Shown here: positions 1 to 11,600 of the stretch, one piece after another
Layout: each line of letters begins with the position of its first letter
Position numbering within the stretch: position 1 is the stretch's first letter
NCBI GenBank assembly: GCA_030848705.1
Contig: CM061238.1
Span: 76,408,685-76,472,684 of the forward strand
Reading direction: 5' to 3'
Source: Heracleum sosnowskyi
Lineage: Eukaryota; Streptophyta; Magnoliopsida; Apiales; Apiaceae
DNA: 64,000 nt
Translations under genes and position numbers: made by a program
The notes under the pieces: model-generated
The model's database searches: none
Seen by the model: only the letters and a program-made list of their open reading frames with translations
Told to the model about the DNA's origin: nothing

Positions 1-796
1 TACTTAAAAATTATGATAAATAGTTCATACTTTGATGTAGTTATATATTATGTATGATTTTATAGATAGAATTTATATATTTTTATTTAAATAGTATAAT
101 ACATTTATATATATTCAAAGAGAAAAATGAAAATGAATTTTTTTTTTATCCGGAATAATTTACATTCATGTGTAACATGTGAAATTATATCATATAAATT
201 TTATTTTTCATACTCATCATTTATCATGACAAAGAGAGTGTAAAGATTTTATTTTTTACATTTATCATTTATAATGAAAGAAAACCTTTTTTGTAATTAT
301 ATACTCCGTAATATTCTACATTTTAAATCATCACCCCGATTTTTGACTCGGACATCATCCGGGGTATTAAAATGGTGGAAAAAGTGAAAAAATTGACGAA
401 AAAATGAGTAAATTAGAGATATGCCGAAGTTAATAAAGAATGACATGTAATATTAGAAAATATCAACAAATGAAGTTTTCATTTTGAAAAGAAATTTGTT
501 AAGAAATGAATGTGACGAACATAGTGTATAAACATTAGCATTACATAATTTTGATGCTAATTTTTTAATTTTAAATTATAGAATTAACAAATAATGAGAT
601 ATATAACATATAAAATAGTTCTTATATTAGATCAAGTTCATTACTATATTTTATGTATAATTAATTAATTCTAATAATGTAAAATAGTGATATATAATAT
701 GATATAAAAATATGAATTATCAACAACATAACTAAAGTATATTTAATCAAAAATATACAACTCTAATAAAAATTTAAAATGATGATTGATCATTTA

Positions 797-839
<43 letters not shown>

Positions 840-1185
840 ACGTAAATAAAAAATGCAGATTTATATAAATAATATGGACCAATATTTTATTTACTCAAAT
901 GTTCAAAATAAAAAAAAGAATATAGAATTAGAGGAAATAATGTGACTTATCTAATAAAATCTTTAAAGTAAACTCAAAAAGCAATGTAGCATAGTGGTTA
1001 GGCTTTGTACTTCTTAGAAGGAGGTTGGAGGTTTGATTCTCTACATTAACAAATATTAACATATTTTTGCATAATAATATAACAGTGGTATTTTTGTTAT
1101 TTTTTTAAAAATAGGGGTAAAATTGTAACTTCACAAGCATTAAAATGGCAAACTTTGCCCTTGTGTTGGCATATCTATACTATAA
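1..1185 (-). mobile_element. Helitron-like unit H1, 5' part (enters from left edge)
   Basis: This AT-rich stretch matches 47526-48680 almost base for base at its start, so it is another copy of the same dispersed unit. Read on the minus strand, the unit begins near 1185 and runs off the left edge. It contains a tRNA-like module (A-box-like TAGCATAGTGG from about 987 and B-box-like GGTTTGATTC at 1030) and a TA microsatellite at 799-836. Directly to its right stands the hairpin and CTAG end of the next unit. No protein is supported here. The Helitron assignment rests on the junction structure only. Confidence 0.5.
799..836. repeat. (TA)n microsatellite
   Basis: This is an uninterrupted run of TA dinucleotides. 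The homologous place in the copy at about 48330 has only a few TA units, so the array expanded or contracted after the copies separated. Confidence 0.95.
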
Positions 1186-2442
1186 CTAGTGTAACAGCCC
1201 GTGCAAGGCACGGGCCTGTATAGAGATGTCAATAATTTTTATTGTGAAAAAGTTGGTCGTGATCGATTTATTAGCTTAAGGATTGTATAGTCTTAAGTTT
1301 GAGAGCGTAAAATGAGAAGTATGGTTCATGCATAGTGAGGAGTAAAGAATTTTGTTGGCGAATAATGTAATTACTTTGAATCACAAAAGTAACTATGCCA
1401 ACTGCCATGGCTCTAAGACTTGTTTAAAGTGACTATTATTGATTTTGAGACCAGATTGAAATAGTGTAGAATTTGAAGCACGAGTGTACTATTGTTCTTC
1501 TTGCGATTATAAGTAGGTTTACCTGAGTTTTGTGTGTCAGAGAAATGATAGTTTGTAGATTGGTAATTTGCGTTAGAGATCGGTTGTTATCTGTTTTTCG
1601 GGAATCGATTGGTTTTTTTTTGCAATCTAGATTATGAATAGGTTATATGCATGCAATGTTGTTGTAATATAATTGAACATGCATGAATGAGATAGAGGAT
1701 TTTAAAACGAAGCTGAAGGCCGACGCATCTTTGCACACTCTCACATCACTTAAGTTTGTGATAAACACTTTGGGAGATGAACACCTATTACAGTTTGGAG
1801 TATTCATGTCACCTGTTTGTTTTTAGTTTTTTACTTGGGAACTGATTCTGCACTCCTCTCATGTGTTCGTCTTTATATTAAATTATATTAACACACTTAG
1901 TAAATGCATTAATAATGTGTTTGTAATATCGTTTTACAGTTACAAATTTTAATCTAATTTATTACTATATATTAAACCTCAACACAAGGGCAAAAGTTTC
2001 TAATTAAATGGTCGTCACAAAAATGTCACTCGTATATTATTATGCAAAAATATATTAATAGTTGTTATACAAAGAAACAAACCTCCAACCTCCTTCTAAG
2101 ATGTTCATGGGTTTAACCACTATTCTACATGCCTGTTTGAGTTTATAAAGTTCTATTATTATTATGAAAGATTATACTTTTTTTAACATCGTACAATAAT
2201 TTTTGGAATACAATTTGAAATTCTATTTTCAAAACTTGTAATTTTCAATTTTCCCAAACTTTATCATCTACTAACAGTCTGACTGATCATTATGTAATTA
2301 TATACTATGTAATATCCTATATTTTAAAAACTCACCCCGATTTTTGACACGAACGCCACTGGGGTTGAAGGGGAGGGGGTTAGAAAGGTGAAAAAAAATA
2401 TAGATAAGTTAATAAAGAATGACATGTTACTTTAGAAAATGT
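1186..2442 (-). mobile_element. Helitron-like unit H2, left part (split by A1)
   Basis: The minus-strand 3' end is CTAG at 1186-1189, preceded (minus strand) by a perfect 8-bp stem hairpin at 1197-1215 with a 3-base loop. A hairpin shortly before a CTRR end is the Helitron 3' signature. A coding-like fragment lies near 1683-1830. At 1983-2140 an inverted copy of the unit's own 5' part appears, including the tRNA-like module on the opposite strand. The unit is cut at 2442 by the A1 retrotransposon and continues at 41545. Confidence 0.5.
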
Positions 2443-3485
2443 TGTTAGGAATATGTTGTTCTTGATGATAATTATAAAAACACTTAGTAGATTTTGTATT
2501 AAGTCATTTTATAGCTGTCAACGAAATGGCATGCTTTGCAGCATTCCGTTGACAGGAAGCTCATCAACGAAATGAGTAATGTAGCAATTGCACTGTACAA
2601 TACTTCACAGTTTGATATGCATTCTGTTGTATGTATTAGATAGGTTTTCTAAGTCATGTTGACTAAGTACTAGATAGGCAAAATAGGTTGGTTAATTGTA
2701 AATATATTATGCCTTGTAATTTTGCCTAAGTGAAGACATGTCAACGGTATGAAGATCACTCTGTCAACGGTATGGAGTTTACCCATCAACGAAACGAGGG
2801 AAACACCATCAACGAAACGAAGGAAACACCATCAACGGAATGAAGAATAAAGCTATCAACGAAACACATCTCCCTGCTATCAACGAATCACTATTGCTTT
2901 TTGAGCAGTTGACAAAGTGATAGTGACAGTTTACTGAACAGATCTAAAGGAGATATGGAAGTGTACTTTGCATTGGAAGCCATCAAAATGGTTACTGGAA
3001 ATAAGGAAACATTCCAATTTCCAATAAGGCTCTTGGGAATGATTAAAATTAGCATGAAGACAAAAGCAAAGATCTCCAAGGACCATTGGACAAAAGGAAT
3101 GAAAAGCAAGCTACTGATGGTTACTACTATTGTTCTTTAGTTTAGCCAAACGTAGAATTGTAAACTTGGGTATTTATAACCAAGTGTAGCATTTACTTTA
3201 AAGACAAGAGAAGAAAAACAAATAGTCTGTATTAGCTATCTTTGAGAGCATACTTCTCTACAATCTTGTAACTGAGCAGCCGTGTACATTTTGTATCACA
3301 GATTATTTCCGGAATAAAAATCACTTCAGTTGGATCATCAAACAATCCAATTGAAATTATTTATGCGCTTGTGATTTTTACTTTAAGTTCAGTTTTTATT
3401 TATAAGTTGTTTTAAGTTTAAGAAATATCAAGAATTGTATTCAACCCCCCCTTCTACAATTCTGTTAGGTCATTTGGGATTAACA
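2443..3485 (+). repeat. A1 5' LTR
   Basis: This is a 1043-bp LTR with termini TGTTA...TAACA. A TATA-like TATTTATA lies at 3171-3178, so transcription probably starts a few tens of bases later. Ten copies of the family word TCAACGRWAYG (one divergent) are packed into 2518-2890, nine in one orientation and one inverted. Starts are at 2518, 2542 (inverted), 2564, 2741, 2764, 2786, 2809, 2832, 2856 and 2880. Small ORFs across 2891-3140 are not considered genes. Confidence 0.95.
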
Positions 3486-3487
3486 AT

Positions 3488-3499
3488 TGGTATCAGAGC
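3488..3499 (+). other. A1 primer binding site (tRNA-iMet)
   Basis: TGGTATCAGAGC begins two bases after the 5' LTR. It is the standard plant copia primer site, complementary to the 3' end of initiator methionine tRNA. The two later elements have the same core. Confidence 0.93.
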
Positions 3500-3548
3500 T
3501 AGCTTCTAACATACAAGAAGTTTAAAGATCAAGACCAAAACAGTAACC

Positions 3549-6020
3549 ATGGTGAAGAAGGATGCAGGAGTAAAAATACCAGTTCTTGATAAGGACAATT
3601 ACTTTCACTGGAAAGTAAAGATGCACTTACATCTCATGTCTATGGATGAGAGGTATGTAGACTGCATTGAGAAAGGTCCACACGTTCCCATGAAGTTTGC
3701 ATCTAGAGTTGGACTACCAGATGATGCTCCTGATGTGGAAATTCCAAAACTTGTCTCAGAATGGACTATTGAAGATGTTGCAGAAGTCCATAAAGATAAA
3801 AGAACCATGAACATTCTGTTTAATGGTTTGGAGCAAGAGATGTTTGACAATGTCATAAACTGCACAACCTCCAAAGAAGTATGGGACACTGTTAGAACTC
3901 TCTGTGAAGGTACTGAGCAAGTTAGGGAAAACAAAATGCAGCTCCTTATACAACAATATGAACATTTTCATTTTAAAGCTGGTGAAACCCTAAATGACAC
4001 ATTTAGTAGGTTTCAAAAGCTTTTGAATGGATTAAAGTTGTATGGGAGGATCTATCAAACCAAGGATTCAAACCTTAAATTTCTTAGAGCTCTTCCAAAA
4101 GAAAGGAAGCCTATGACTGTTTCTCTCAGAAACACTCAAGAGTACAAAGACTACACTCTTGAGAGGCTTTATGGAACCCTGAAGACATATGAGTTGGAAA
4201 TGGAGCAAGATGAAGAAATTGAAAAGGTACAAAAGAAGGGTGGATCTATTGCATTGATTGCATTTGTGAACCAACTGGAAGATGACAATGAAGAAGCTGC
4301 AAAGGCCACAACTAGTCGAGCTAGTTGTAGGAGTGATGTTAGCAAGGGTAAAGGCAAGATGACAGAAGAAGAAGAATCAGAACCAGCCAACTTGGATGAC
4401 TTAGATGAGATTGATGAACACATTGCTTTTCTGTCAAGAAAATTCTCTAAGTTCAAGTTCAAGAGAAACTCAGAAGCAAGGCCACCAAGGAAAGACTTTC
4501 AACCTAACAAAAGTAACTGGATTGAAAAGTCTAAATCTAAATGTTTCAATTGTGGAATGCTTGGTCACTTTGCTGGAGACTGTAGAAAGCCCAAGATTGA
4601 GAAGGGCAACAGGAAATTTGAGCCTGTTGATTATAAAAAGAAATACTTTGAACTTCTCAAGCAAAAAGAAAAGGCTTTCATGTCTCAGGAGTATGATTGG
4701 GCTGGTAATGGTGAAGATTCTGATGATGATGTTGAGTATGTCAACTTGGCTCTTATGGCTAACAATCATGAGCAGGAAGCAAGCTCCTCAAGCAACCAGG
4801 TAACAATTACTAATCTTTCTGAGCTTTCTAAAGAGGAATGCGATAGTGCAGTAAATGAAATGTCTACTGTATTATATAATTTATGTGTTACTCTTAAATC
4901 ACTTACCAAAGAGAATTCAAGAATAAAAGAGACTAATTTGCTCTTAAGTGATAGGAATGCAATGTTAGAAGCACAGCTCATTGATTTTGAGAAAATGAGA
5001 TGTGTTAGTAGGGATGCTAAGAAGGAACTTGAGAACGTGTTACAAAGGGAAGAAATTCTTAAGACACAACTTGAAATAGAACAAAGTGTGATTGCTAAAT
5101 GGAAAGATGCCAGGAATGTTGCTACCAACATCATTAATGTTCAAGGTATGGAATCTTTCTGTGAACAATCATGGAAAAAGAACAAAGAGAAACTAGGGTA
5201 TGTTTGTGAAACCTTAGAATCAGAAACAGAGTCAACAAACAACAATGATCATTTGTTGAAGGTTGATATGTCAACGGAATGCAATGTTTCGTTGACAGAT
5301 GAACCATCAACCGATCAGGCTGTTTCGTTGATAGAGAAAAGAAAAGATGAACTCACTAGACTTAATAATAAGTATGGTCCTGTCACCAAGAACTTTGTTC
5401 AAGGTGAGTCTAGTAAATCAAAGAAAGTTGAGAAGCCTGTTGAGAGAGCTAATGTAGGTCACTTGTCCAACAAGCAATTGAAAGATAAGTTAGAGAATGT
5501 TCAAGTTGAGGCCAAGGGAAATAAAAAGAATAACAGGAATGGCAAAGTAGGGATTAACAAACACAACAATTACACACCTGATAAATATGCTCCTAGAAAG
5601 ACATGTGTCAATTGTGGAAGTGTTAGTCATTTATCTACTAACTGCAAATCTGTTAAGAAGACTGTTAAAGTGAAAATTCCCAAGCCTGCAATGAATAGTT
5701 CTATGTCTACAATGCCTGTTATGCCTAACATGTTTGCTCCATATGCACAATTTCAAAATCCATATGCCAGCATGCCATTTGTGTCTAATCCATACATGAA
5801 TATGTTTAATGTGCCACAAATGCCATGGAATATGAATAACATGTTTGTTCCTCCAATTATGCATGCTGTGAATGAAAATGTGAGCAACCCTCAGAAATCA
5901 ACACCAAGGATAAAGATTGATTTAAATCAATCTGAGCCCAAAGTGAAAAATGATATAAAAGGAAAAGCAAAGGCTAACAAAACAGGACCCAAGGAAACTT
6001 GGGTACCAAAATCAACTTGA
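3549..6020 (+). CDS. gag: A1 Gag (823 aa)
   Basis: Capsid/nucleocapsid protein of the outer retrotransposon; it would assemble the cytoplasmic virus-like particle that packages element RNA. The ATG is in a good context (AACCATGG), 50 bp after the primer site. Residues about 8-200 form the copia UBN2/DUF4219-type Gag domain, starting with a KIPVLDKDNYFHWKVKM stretch. A CCHC zinc knuckle (CFNCGMLGHFAGDC) is at about 331-344 and a second (CVNCGSVSHLSTNC) at about 685-698. Between them is an acidic, probably coiled-coil region, and the C-terminus is rich in Met, Pro and Asn. At over 800 aa it is long for copia but fits Sireviruses, whose Gags are extended. At 5264-5335 the DNA carries family-A words read in two ways. 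The ORF is undamaged although the rest of A1 is broken. Confidence 0.92.
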   Translation: MVKKDAGVKIPVLDKDNYFHWKVKMHLHLMSMDERYVDCIEKGPHVPMKFASRVGLPDDAPDVEIPKLVSEWTIEDVAEVHKDKRTMNILFNGLEQEMFDNVINCTTSKEVWDTVRTLCEGTEQVRENKMQLLIQQYEHFHFKAGETLNDTFSRFQKLLNGLKLYGRIYQTKDSNLKFLRALPKERKPMTVSLRNTQEYKDYTLERLYGTLKTYELEMEQDEEIEKVQKKGGSIALIAFVNQLEDDNEEAAKATTSRASCRSDVSKGKGKMTEEEESEPANLDDLDEIDEHIAFLSRKFSKFKFKRNSEARPPRKDFQPNKSNWIEKSKSKCFNCGMLGHFAGDCRKPKIEKGNRKFEPVDYKKKYFELLKQKEKAFMSQEYDWAGNGEDSDDDVEYVNLALMANNHEQEASSSSNQVTITNLSELSKEECDSAVNEMSTVLYNLCVTLKSLTKENSRIKETNLLLSDRNAMLEAQLIDFEKMRCVSRDAKKELENVLQREEILKTQLEIEQSVIAKWKDARNVATNIINVQGMESFCEQSWKKNKEKLGYVCETLESETESTNNNDHLLKVDMSTECNVSLTDEPSTDQAVSLIEKRKDELTRLNNKYGPVTKNFVQGESSKSKKVEKPVERANVGHLSNKQLKDKLENVQVEAKGNKKNNRNGKVGINKHNNYTPDKYAPRKTCVNCGSVSHLSTNCKSVKKTVKVKIPKPAMNSSMSTMPVMPNMFAPYAQFQNPYASMPFVSNPYMNMFNVPQMPWNMNNMFVPPIMHAVNENVSNPQKSTPRIKIDLNQSEPKVKNDIKGKAKANKTGPKETWVPKST

Positions 6021-7464
6021 TTTGGTTTTATTGTGTGCAGGGAGACAAAAGGAATCTTTGGTACTTGGATAGTGGTTGTTCAAGACACATGACTGGTGAT
6101 TCTACCCTGCTCACAGAGTTTCAGGAAAGAGCTGGCCCTTGTATTGCTTTTGGAGATGACAGCAAAGGCTACACTAAGGGATATGGCTTGATTTCAAAAG
6201 AGAATGTCATCATAGATGAGGTTGCATTGGTGGATAGTCTTAAGCACAATTTGTTTAGTATCAGCCAACTCTGTGACAAAGGATTTTTAGTTACTTTTTC
6301 TAAAGAAGCCTGTGTTGTTTCTAAAGGAGAAAACAACAATGTGGTAATGACTGGATTCAGAAGAGGGAATGTGTACATTGCTGACTTTAGTAGCACAAGT
6401 TCAGACACCATCACTTGTCTTTTCAGCAAGACAAGCAAGGATGAAAGTTGGCTATGGCACAAGAAATTATCTCATCTGAATTTTAAAATTATGAATTATT
6501 TGGTGAGGAAGGATCTTGCAAGAGGAATTCCACAGGTGGAGTTTTCCAAGGATGGTTTGTGTGATGCCTGTCAAAAAGGGAAACAAAAAAAGGCATAATT
6601 CAAAAGCAAGACAGAGTCATCAATTGTCCATCAGCTTGAGTTGCTTCATATGGATTTGTTTGGCCCTGTAAATGTCATGTCTATTTCAAAGAAGAAATAT
6701 TGTCTTGTGATTGTTGATGATTTTTCTAGATTTACATGGACTTTCTTTTTGCACTCCAAAGATGAGGCAAGTGGAATCATTATCAATCACATCAAGATGG
6801 TAAACAATCATCCTGACTTGAAAGTAAGAAGGATTAGGAGTGACAATGGGACAGAATTCAAGAATTCAAGCATGAAGGTGTTCTGTGAAGAAAATGGTAT
6901 TTTGCATGTGTTTTCAGCAGCAAGAACACCACAGCAAAATGGTGTAGTTGAAAGGAAAAACAGAACACTTATTGAAGCTGCAAGGACAATGCTAGATGAA
7001 TCAAAGTTACCAACTTATTTTTGGGCTGAGGCAGTTAATACAGCTTGTTTCACTCAAAATATCTCTTTGATTAATCAGGCCAAAGGAATGACCCCTTATC
7101 AGCTACTCAAAAAAAAGAAGCCACTATTGGATTTTCTTCATGTCTTTGGATGCAAGTGCTTTGTTCTGAGAAATCAAGCTGAGCATTTGGGGAAATTTGA
7201 AGCAAAGGCAGATGAATCAATATTTGTGGGATATGCAGCAGGGAAAGCGTACAGAGTCTATAATCTCAGAACCAACATTGTTATGGAATCTGTACATGTT
7301 GTTTTTGATGATCTCAAAATTCAAGGTCTCTGTGATGAAGGTTTCCATGAAAGTCTTTCTTTTGAGAATGAGGAAGGAGATCAAGTGAATCATGTTAAGG
7401 CTACTGAGAAACAGCCTAAAATTGTTGTATCTAGCACAGATGAAAGCAGCAGTGAAGATGAAAT
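5978..7464 (+). pseudogene. pol: A1 Pol, part 1: protease and integrase (broken)
   Basis: Pol lies in the -1 frame relative to Gag; the two frames are both open over 5978-6020. The protease motif LDSGCSRHMTG follows at about 6065. Next come the integrase zinc region (H-H with CDACQKGKQ) and the integrase core with HMDLFGP, IRSDNGTEF and QQNGVVERKNRT. A TAA at 6596-6598 interrupts the frame where the A2 copy has a TCA serine codon, so this is a point mutation. The reading continues in frame after it until A2 is inserted at 7464. The remainder of pol resumes at 33393. A T-rich run ending in GCAG at 6040 precedes the protease and looks like a splice acceptor. Confidence 0.9.
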
Positions 7465-8459
7465 TGTTATTCCCAAATGACCTAACAGAATTGTAGAAGG
7501 GGGGGGTTGAATACAATTCTTGATATTTTCTTAAACTTAAAACACTGATAAAATAAAACTGAACTGAATAAACAAAAACACAAGATATAAATAATTCAGT
7601 TGGATTGTTTGATGATCCAACTGAAGTGTTTTTATTGCGGAAATAATCTGTGATACAAAAGTACACAGCTGCTCAGTTATAGAGTTGTAGAGAAGAATGC
7701 TCTCAAAGATAGCTAATACAAACTATTTGTTTTTCTTCTCTTACTTTCTTTCTAACTGCTACACTTGGTTATATATTCCCAAGTTTACAATACTATTTTT
7801 GGCTACTCTAAAGTACACTAAAGATAACCGCCAATAGTTTGCTTTTCATCCCTTTGTCCAGTGGTCCTTGGAGATCCTTGCTTTTGTCTTCATGCTTATT
7901 ATGATCACTCCCAAGAGCCCAATTGGAAACTGGGATGTTTCCTTATTCCCCATGTCCATTTTAATGGTTTCCAATGCAAAGTACACTTCCACATCTCCTT
8001 TAGATCTGTTCAGTAACCTGTCACTATCACTTTGTCAACTATTCAGAAAAGCAATAATGATTCGTTGATAGCAGGGAGATGTGTTTCGTTGATAGCTTTA
8101 TTCTTCATTCCGTTGATGGTGTTTCTCTCGTTTCGTTGATAGAGTAATCTTCATACCGTTGACATGTCTTCACTTAGGCAAAATTACAAGGCATGATATA
8201 CTTACAATTAACCAACCTATTTTGCCTATCTAGTACTTAGTCAACATGACTTAGGAAACCTATCTAATACATACATCAAATGCATATCAAACTGTGAAGT
8301 ATTGTACAGTGCAATTGCTACAACACTCATTCCGTTGATGAGCTTCCTGTCAACGAAACACTGCAAAGCATGCCATTTCGTTGACAGTTACAAAATAACT
8401 TAATACAAAATCTACTAAGTGTTTTTACAATTATCATCAAGAACAACATATTCCTAACA
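7465..8459 (-). repeat. A2 3' LTR
   Basis: This LTR lies at the left (plus-strand) end of the minus-oriented element. It is 995 bp, with the same ends as the partner at 32393-33387. It contains a cluster of family-A words at about 8055-8165 and 8330-8385. Confidence 0.95.
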
Positions 8460-8472
8460 ATCTCCCCCAATT
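8460..8472 (-). other. A2 polypurine tract
   Basis: Minus-strand AAATTGGGGGAGAT directly abuts the 3' LTR. A purine run at this place primes plus-strand DNA synthesis in LTR elements. Confidence 0.88.
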
Positions 8473-8645
8473 TATGACTGATAGAATAACAGCCATAAAT
8501 CAAGAGCCTTGATGATAACAAAAACACTCAGACATATTACCCATGATAAAAGTAAAAATTGCATTGAGCTTCATAAAGTTTTAGACATAAAACAAGACTT
8601 ACAAGACTAATGCCCAAATGTGCTCCTCTAGACTGAGCAAATGAT

Positions 8646-11600
8646 TCATCTTGGTCTTCTTTGAGGCATAGTCTTCTTCCCTCTCCTAGAGTTGTTCTCC
8701 TCAATCTGGACCTGTAGCCTTCTGTAAAAGATCTTCTCTTCTTCATCTTGATCACCAAGCTTGGATTGCATGAACCTTAGAGTTTGATTAGATGCCTTAT
8801 CCAGCTGGTCTTCCATCCTGAAGAACCTTCTGCAGTTGTCCTTGTCCTTAAATTCCATCATCCAGTAAGGTTGAAGATGGATCTTCTTTCCTGTTGAGGG
8901 CACTCTTAGCATCCTGGGAAGAGCCTCAGGCTTGTTCCAGCTAGCCTTTATTTGACATATCTTGGAGACCACCTCAGACTTGGCTGTTTTGGTGAAGCCA
9001 AAGTCTTTCTTCAAGCATCTAAACACTGTGAGTAGTGTTTGGTAGTCTTCTCCTAAAATTCTGTAGAGAGGCCATATTTGTTCTCTACCACCCTTGTATG
9101 TGAAAACCAATCTTTCAGGTAACTTTTGAGAAGCTGCAATGCCCCTTACTTCCACCAGGTTGTCTAAATCAAGATGTAAGCTAGATTCTTCCCTGATGTC
9201 AGCAATGTACATGCAGTCCTCTGGATTTGTAGGGGGTTTCTGAGATTGTGGCTTCCTCACAAATACTGGCTTTGCCTTGACAGCCCTTTTCTTTGTCTTC
9301 ATTGGTTGATCCTTTTCAAATAGGAACTTTGGAAAATAGGCTTCATCAAATTCAATAGGCTCCTCCTTTGGCATGATTGGTTGATCATGAAAATTGACAG
9401 GGTGTGCAGGGTCACAGGCCAACTTTCCTCCAATAGGTAGATCAATAGGAATTTGATGTGCACTTGTTGTGGAAGGGGCTTGAGCAGTGTCCAGAGAGTC
9501 CTCTTTTTCAAAGTTCAGATTCCTCTTAGCTCTAGCCTTTGGTTGCCTTACACTTTTCCTTGCTGGTTCAGCTTCATTAGCTCCATCCTTGGCTTTTTCT
9601 TCCTGAAAGGTCTCTTCATCTTCAAGTGCTTGAGCAACTGCCAATGCTTGCATTGCTGCCCTTTCAGATTCTTCAGCCTTGGCCTTTGCAAAATTTGGGT
9701 GACCAACCCAAATGCAGATTTCCTTGCTGTCCCTGTAGATGAAGGCCCTTTGATTCCTTATGCTTGGATGATTGCTTTCCTTGCTCTCAATGATCAGCTT
9801 CCCTAGGACTTTGAACTCATCTGGCTTTGGAGCAGGATAAAATATCCTTTCAATGTTCTTGCCTTTGGGTTTGGCAGGTGATATTGGAGACATCCCTCTT
9901 GCATCCACATTCTTAAAGCATGAAGATTGACCCTTCTCATTTCTTGAATCTTGAAGGATTCCATGCTGAAGGGGCTCTATAGCATAAGAGCTCTTGAACT
10001 GTGGCTCCATTTGTACAGTCACCATTGCATTTGTTGATGGCTGATCTGTCTTTGAAGATTCAGTAATGTTCTTGAACCTTGCTTCTATGTTGGACCAGTG
10101 ATCTTTGATTTGTTCTGCAAGTTTCATCCTCATAGAAGCTTCCTGGATCAGGTCAATACTATCCTTATTCTTCTTTCCAAACTCCCCCATTTCTAGTGGC
10201 TCCTGTGGCAGTGAAATGGCTGGGACCAACACCTTTGTGATTTGAATGTTTAGCTCCTTAGATTTCTCCCCCTTTTTGTTAGCATCAAGAGAGATGACTG
10301 GGAGTCCGTGAGCTGCCACTAGCTGAGTGAGTAGCTGAGTTTGCTTCTCCTGTTCCTTCTGCATTTGAGAAAGTGTAGCTTCCACCTTGTCCACTCTGGT
10401 AGAAAGAGTTTTCAAGGATGTAGCCACCTCAGGTTCCTTAGAGAAAAACCTGGTCATCTTGGACACAGTGAGAAGAGGGAGCTTTTCATCCAACATCCTG
10501 TAGTTAGCATCCCTGAGATTGCTAATGGAGTCCTTGATTTCGGTAGCCTCAATCCTTGTCTGCATCATTTGTAGCCTTTGAATTTCCAGAGAATCCATGA
10601 TGGCCTTGTAGAATTTCTTGTCCCTTGCATTTGCAGACTCATGAGCTAGATAGGCCTCATTGTACTGCCTTGAGATAGCAGCATCTAGAGTGACTCTTCC
10701 ATGTATACCCTGAGAAAGCCAGCCTGGTGTAGGAGGCACCACAGAAGTCCCAGTCTGTGAAGTGGTGGCGACCTGTAGATTATCACCATAGCTGTCCTCA
10801 TCATCAGAAAACTCAAAGTCTCCACTTGCTACAGCTCCTGGAGGTAGATTGGTCAATGCATCCTTTGCTCTTTGCATTGATGCAGTAGTATGAATTAAGT
10901 TGAGTGACCTTTCTGCCTCCACATTGCCCTGTTGAGCCATAACTTGATAGGCTGGCACAGGATGAGTAAAGGTCTCAGGATCCAGGGAAATACTATCCAG
11001 AGTTTGTTGATAATGCTCTTGGAAAGTAAGTTCCCTTTCTCCCTCACTGACCTCCATTAACTCATTAGCAATGGCTGCTTCCACCCTTATTGCTCCTGTA
11101 GTCCCTTCTCTCTCTCCACTCTTTTCTTGCATCATGGGCTCCCCATGGCTCACACCTCTCACACCCTCACCTTCACCTACTAAGGTGGTACTCTCAATCT
11201 CTCCTTTTGCCTGGCTGGAAGAAATAGCCAGCCTCTCACTCTCATTCTCTCCTTTTGCCTGGATGCAAGCCAGCCTCTCAATTTCACTCCCTTTCAAACC
11301 TAAAAGTGTCTCAACTACCACCAAGTCATCTACACTAGTTGTGGAAACAACTTGATTTTCAGTAAAAGGTGTAGAATGACCTATCAACGAAATGGTAGTT
11401 TGAACTGTCAACGGTATAGGTACCGTTGATGGAGAAACACTTGTCAACGAAAGAGGCTGTTTCGTTGATGAAGTCAATAAAGCATTTTGAGAAAGTGAAA
11501 TTACAGTAGAATCTGTGGTGATTGATTTGAGATTGGGGTCCACAGATTCTCTTGCAGTTTCAGAAAAACTTGGTTGATGGCCCAACAAATCACTTAATAA

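Noticed and set aside
2891..3140. Overlapping small ORFs on both strands in the A1 LTR
   Set aside because: They lie inside the LTR upstream of its TATA-like box, are short, and are broken or altered in the other LTR subfamily.
5978..6020. Classical -1 frameshift slippery site at the A gag-pol overlap
   Set aside because: No X XXY YYZ heptamer is found in the gag frame of the overlap, and B has no overlap at all.
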